Translations under genes and position numbers: made by a program
Part shown: piece after piece, positions 62,727 through 64,000 of the stretch
Layout: every line of letters starts with the position of its first letter
Position numbering within the stretch: position 1 is the first letter of the stretch
Source: Aerobium sp039839275
GTDB lineage: Bacteria > Pseudomonadota > Alphaproteobacteria > Rhizobiales > Rhizobiaceae
Assembly (NCBI RefSeq): GCF_039839275.1
Contig: NZ_JBDOQP010000001.1
Coordinates: 1,116,001-1,180,000 of the forward strand
Direction: 5' to 3'
Length of the DNA stretch: 64,000 nt
Notes under the pieces: model-generated
What the model was told of the DNA's origin: nothing
Databases searched by the model: none
Seen by the model: only the letters and a program-made list of their open reading frames with translations

Positions 62727-64000
62727 GCGAGATGGTCCCCGACGAGATAGTTCAGCGCCCTGTCGAGCCGGATATGCGGCAGCGACAGTCTCACTCCTTC
62801 GGCGGTGCGTTCGAGCCTGGGGGGGCGAAACCGCACGAAGCGGATCGGCGACGTCGCGCCTCGCGACAAATCTGAAAGAACTGAATCCGCTTTTGCCGGC
62901 AAGTCTCCGGGAAATATCGCTGTTTCGGTTGTGCCGTCAAAGGTCTCGTCGCCGATCGTCTCGCCCGAAAGCGGCGTGCCGATGATGACGGGGAGCGTTT
63001 CCCGGCCCTGTTTCACAGTTCCTTCGCGCGTCGCGCGTACCGCTGCCATCGCAAGGATCTCGACGTCGGCGCCCGAAAAGCTGGCGCGCTCGATCGCGCG
63101 GTCGGCGAGGCGCCGCACGATGGCCTGCAGGCGGTCGTGACTCTCGTGATGGATATGGTCGGCCTTGGTCGCAGCGATCAGAATACGGTCGATGCGACGT
63201 GAGAAGAGGCCGCTGAACAGGCTGCCGCGTCCGGCCCGGAAACAGGCGAGGATTTCGGTCAATGCCCGTTCGAGATCGGCCACCGCTTCGGGTCCGACAT
63301 TGAGTGCCTGCATGGCGTCGATCAGCACGATCTGGCGGTCGAGCCGCGCGACATGATCGCGGAAGAAGGGTTTCACGACGTGGGTCTTGTAGGACTCGTA
63401 GCGTCGCTCCATCATCGCGCGCAGTGAACCCGGACGTGCCCGTTGCTCGCCGATCCCCGGCAGCGGTGCGAACGTGAGGGCGGGCGATCCTTCGAGGTCG
63501 CCGGGCATCAGGAAACGTCCCGGCGGCAGCGTCGAAAGTGCGCGACGATCTTCCTTGCAGGCTCTGAGATAGGTCGTGAAGCTTTCGGCAAGCCGGCGCG
63601 CGACCATTTCGTCGGCGTCGGAATCGGGGTCGGTCGCAGCGGCAAGTCGAAGCCAGTCGGCGGCGAGGTCGGCCCGGATCGGCAGTTGTGCCAGATCGTG
63701 CGCCTCTTGCGAGAAGGCAAGGAAGTCCTTGCCGAGCAGCGGAAGGTCGAGCAGCCATTCACCCGGATAGTCGACGATGTCGAGCGACAGCCTGCCGCGC
63801 GAGAAAAGCCTGCCCCAACCGGACGCGGATTCATAATCGATGGTTAGCCGCAGCTCGGAAATCGCGCGCGTGGAGTCGGGCCAGACGCGCTCATCGACAA
63901 GCGCTGCGACGTGATCTTCGTATTGGAAGCGCGGTACCGTGTCGTCGGGCTGGTGCTCCAGATATGCCCGCGCGATCCGTCCGCTTTTCTGTGCTTCGAA
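62723..64000 (-). CDS. YcjX-like P-loop NTPase (5' truncated by window edge)
   Basis: The frame continues open from position 64000 down to a stop at 62723, giving 425 visible codons; the N-terminus with the likely P-loop lies beyond the window. Reading the minus strand, visible features include LDIVDYPGEWLLDLPLLGKDF (a Walker-B-like aspartate and PGEW), an IVLIDAMQALN strand and IVRRLADRAIERA. This matches the YcjX/DUF463 family, whose members are about 490 aa. The first ATG in the frame inside the window (63607) is internal, not the start. It overlaps the YcjF gene by 4 bp. Confidence 0.9.
   Translation of the reverse strand, partial: FEAQKSGRIARAYLEHQPDDTVPRFQYEDHVAALVDERVWPDSTRAISELRLTIDYESASGWGRLFSRGRLSLDIVDYPGEWLLDLPLLGKDFLAFSQEAHDLAQLPIRADLAADWLRLAAATDPDSDADEMVARRLAESFTTYLRACKEDRRALSTLPPGRFLMPGDLEGSPALTFAPLPGIGEQRARPGSLRAMMERRYESYKTHVVKPFFRDHVARLDRQIVLIDAMQALNVGPEAVADLERALTEILACFRAGRGSLFSGLFSRRIDRILIAATKADHIHHESHDRLQAIVRRLADRAIERASFSGADVEILAMAAVRATREGTVKQGRETLPVIIGTPLSGETIGDETFDGTTETAIFPGDLPAKADSVLSDLSRGATSPIRFVRFRPPRLERTAEGVRLSLPHIRLDRALNYLVGDHLA

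Overview
This 64 kb window is gene-dense, GC-rich chromosome from an alphaproteobacterium of the order Rhizobiales (Hyphomicrobiales), most like the Phyllobacteriaceae/Mesorhizobium branch. The evidence is gene content and order: a complex I operon running straight into birA, RNase J and methylmalonyl-CoA epimerase; a free-standing NDUFA12 gene; a GatB/NDUFA12/Aat/AccCB/AroQ block; and a giant coiled-coil protein of the growth-pole-ring type known from Agrobacterium and Sinorhizobium. I see no insertion sequence, prophage, integrase, CRISPR array, tRNA or rRNA. Almost everything is core genome.

Layout. (1) 1-16560, plus strand: nuoG (5' truncated), nuoH, a 63-codon membrane ORF, nuoI, J, K, L, M, N, then birA, rnj, mce and a DUF1467 gene; after a 450 bp gap, proS, lolC and lolD. 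Gaps are short and many starts overlap the previous stop. (2) 16591-21863, mostly minus: an ArsR/SRPBCC pair with its own operator-promoter, a BTLCP transglutaminase-like protease, a tandem PilZ protein, a PAS-like protein, a candidate small RNA, then rhomboid, CBS and YjhX genes. (3) 22171-31701: gatB, GNAT, NDUFA12 and DUF2155 (plus); aroQ-accB-accC-aat and M48 protease-DsbA (minus); an aminotransferase (plus). (4) 31761-39158: rne (minus), divergent from an AMIN-domain amidase and PBP1A. (5) 39210-48972: maeB and an FAH-family gene (minus), an MFS transporter and a convergent dipeptide epimerase, then an MCE/Mla lipid-transport operon of permease, ATPase, MCE protein and lipoprotein. (6) 49088-58977: the giant GPR/RgsE-like protein (minus), divergent from an Hpt protein; ferredoxin, DUF922 protease, folP-folB-folK. 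(7) 58974-64000, minus: KefB-type antiporter, a secreted protein of unknown function, a YcjF-like protein and a YcjX-like protein cut by the window edge.

The genes join respiration (complex I), fatty acid and biotin chemistry (BirA, AccB, AccC), RNA turnover (RNase E and RNase J in one genome), folate synthesis, and a large share of envelope and polar-growth functions (LolCD, amidase, PBP1A, Mla, rhomboid, GPR). The strongest leads are the unexplained small membrane ORF between nuoH and nuoI, the exact 40-residue periodicity of the GPR-like protein and its Hpt neighbour, an orphan small-RNA candidate with a strong terminator near 20.1 kb, and an ArsR operator placed on a probably leaderless promoter. 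No strikingly new defence or mobile system is visible.
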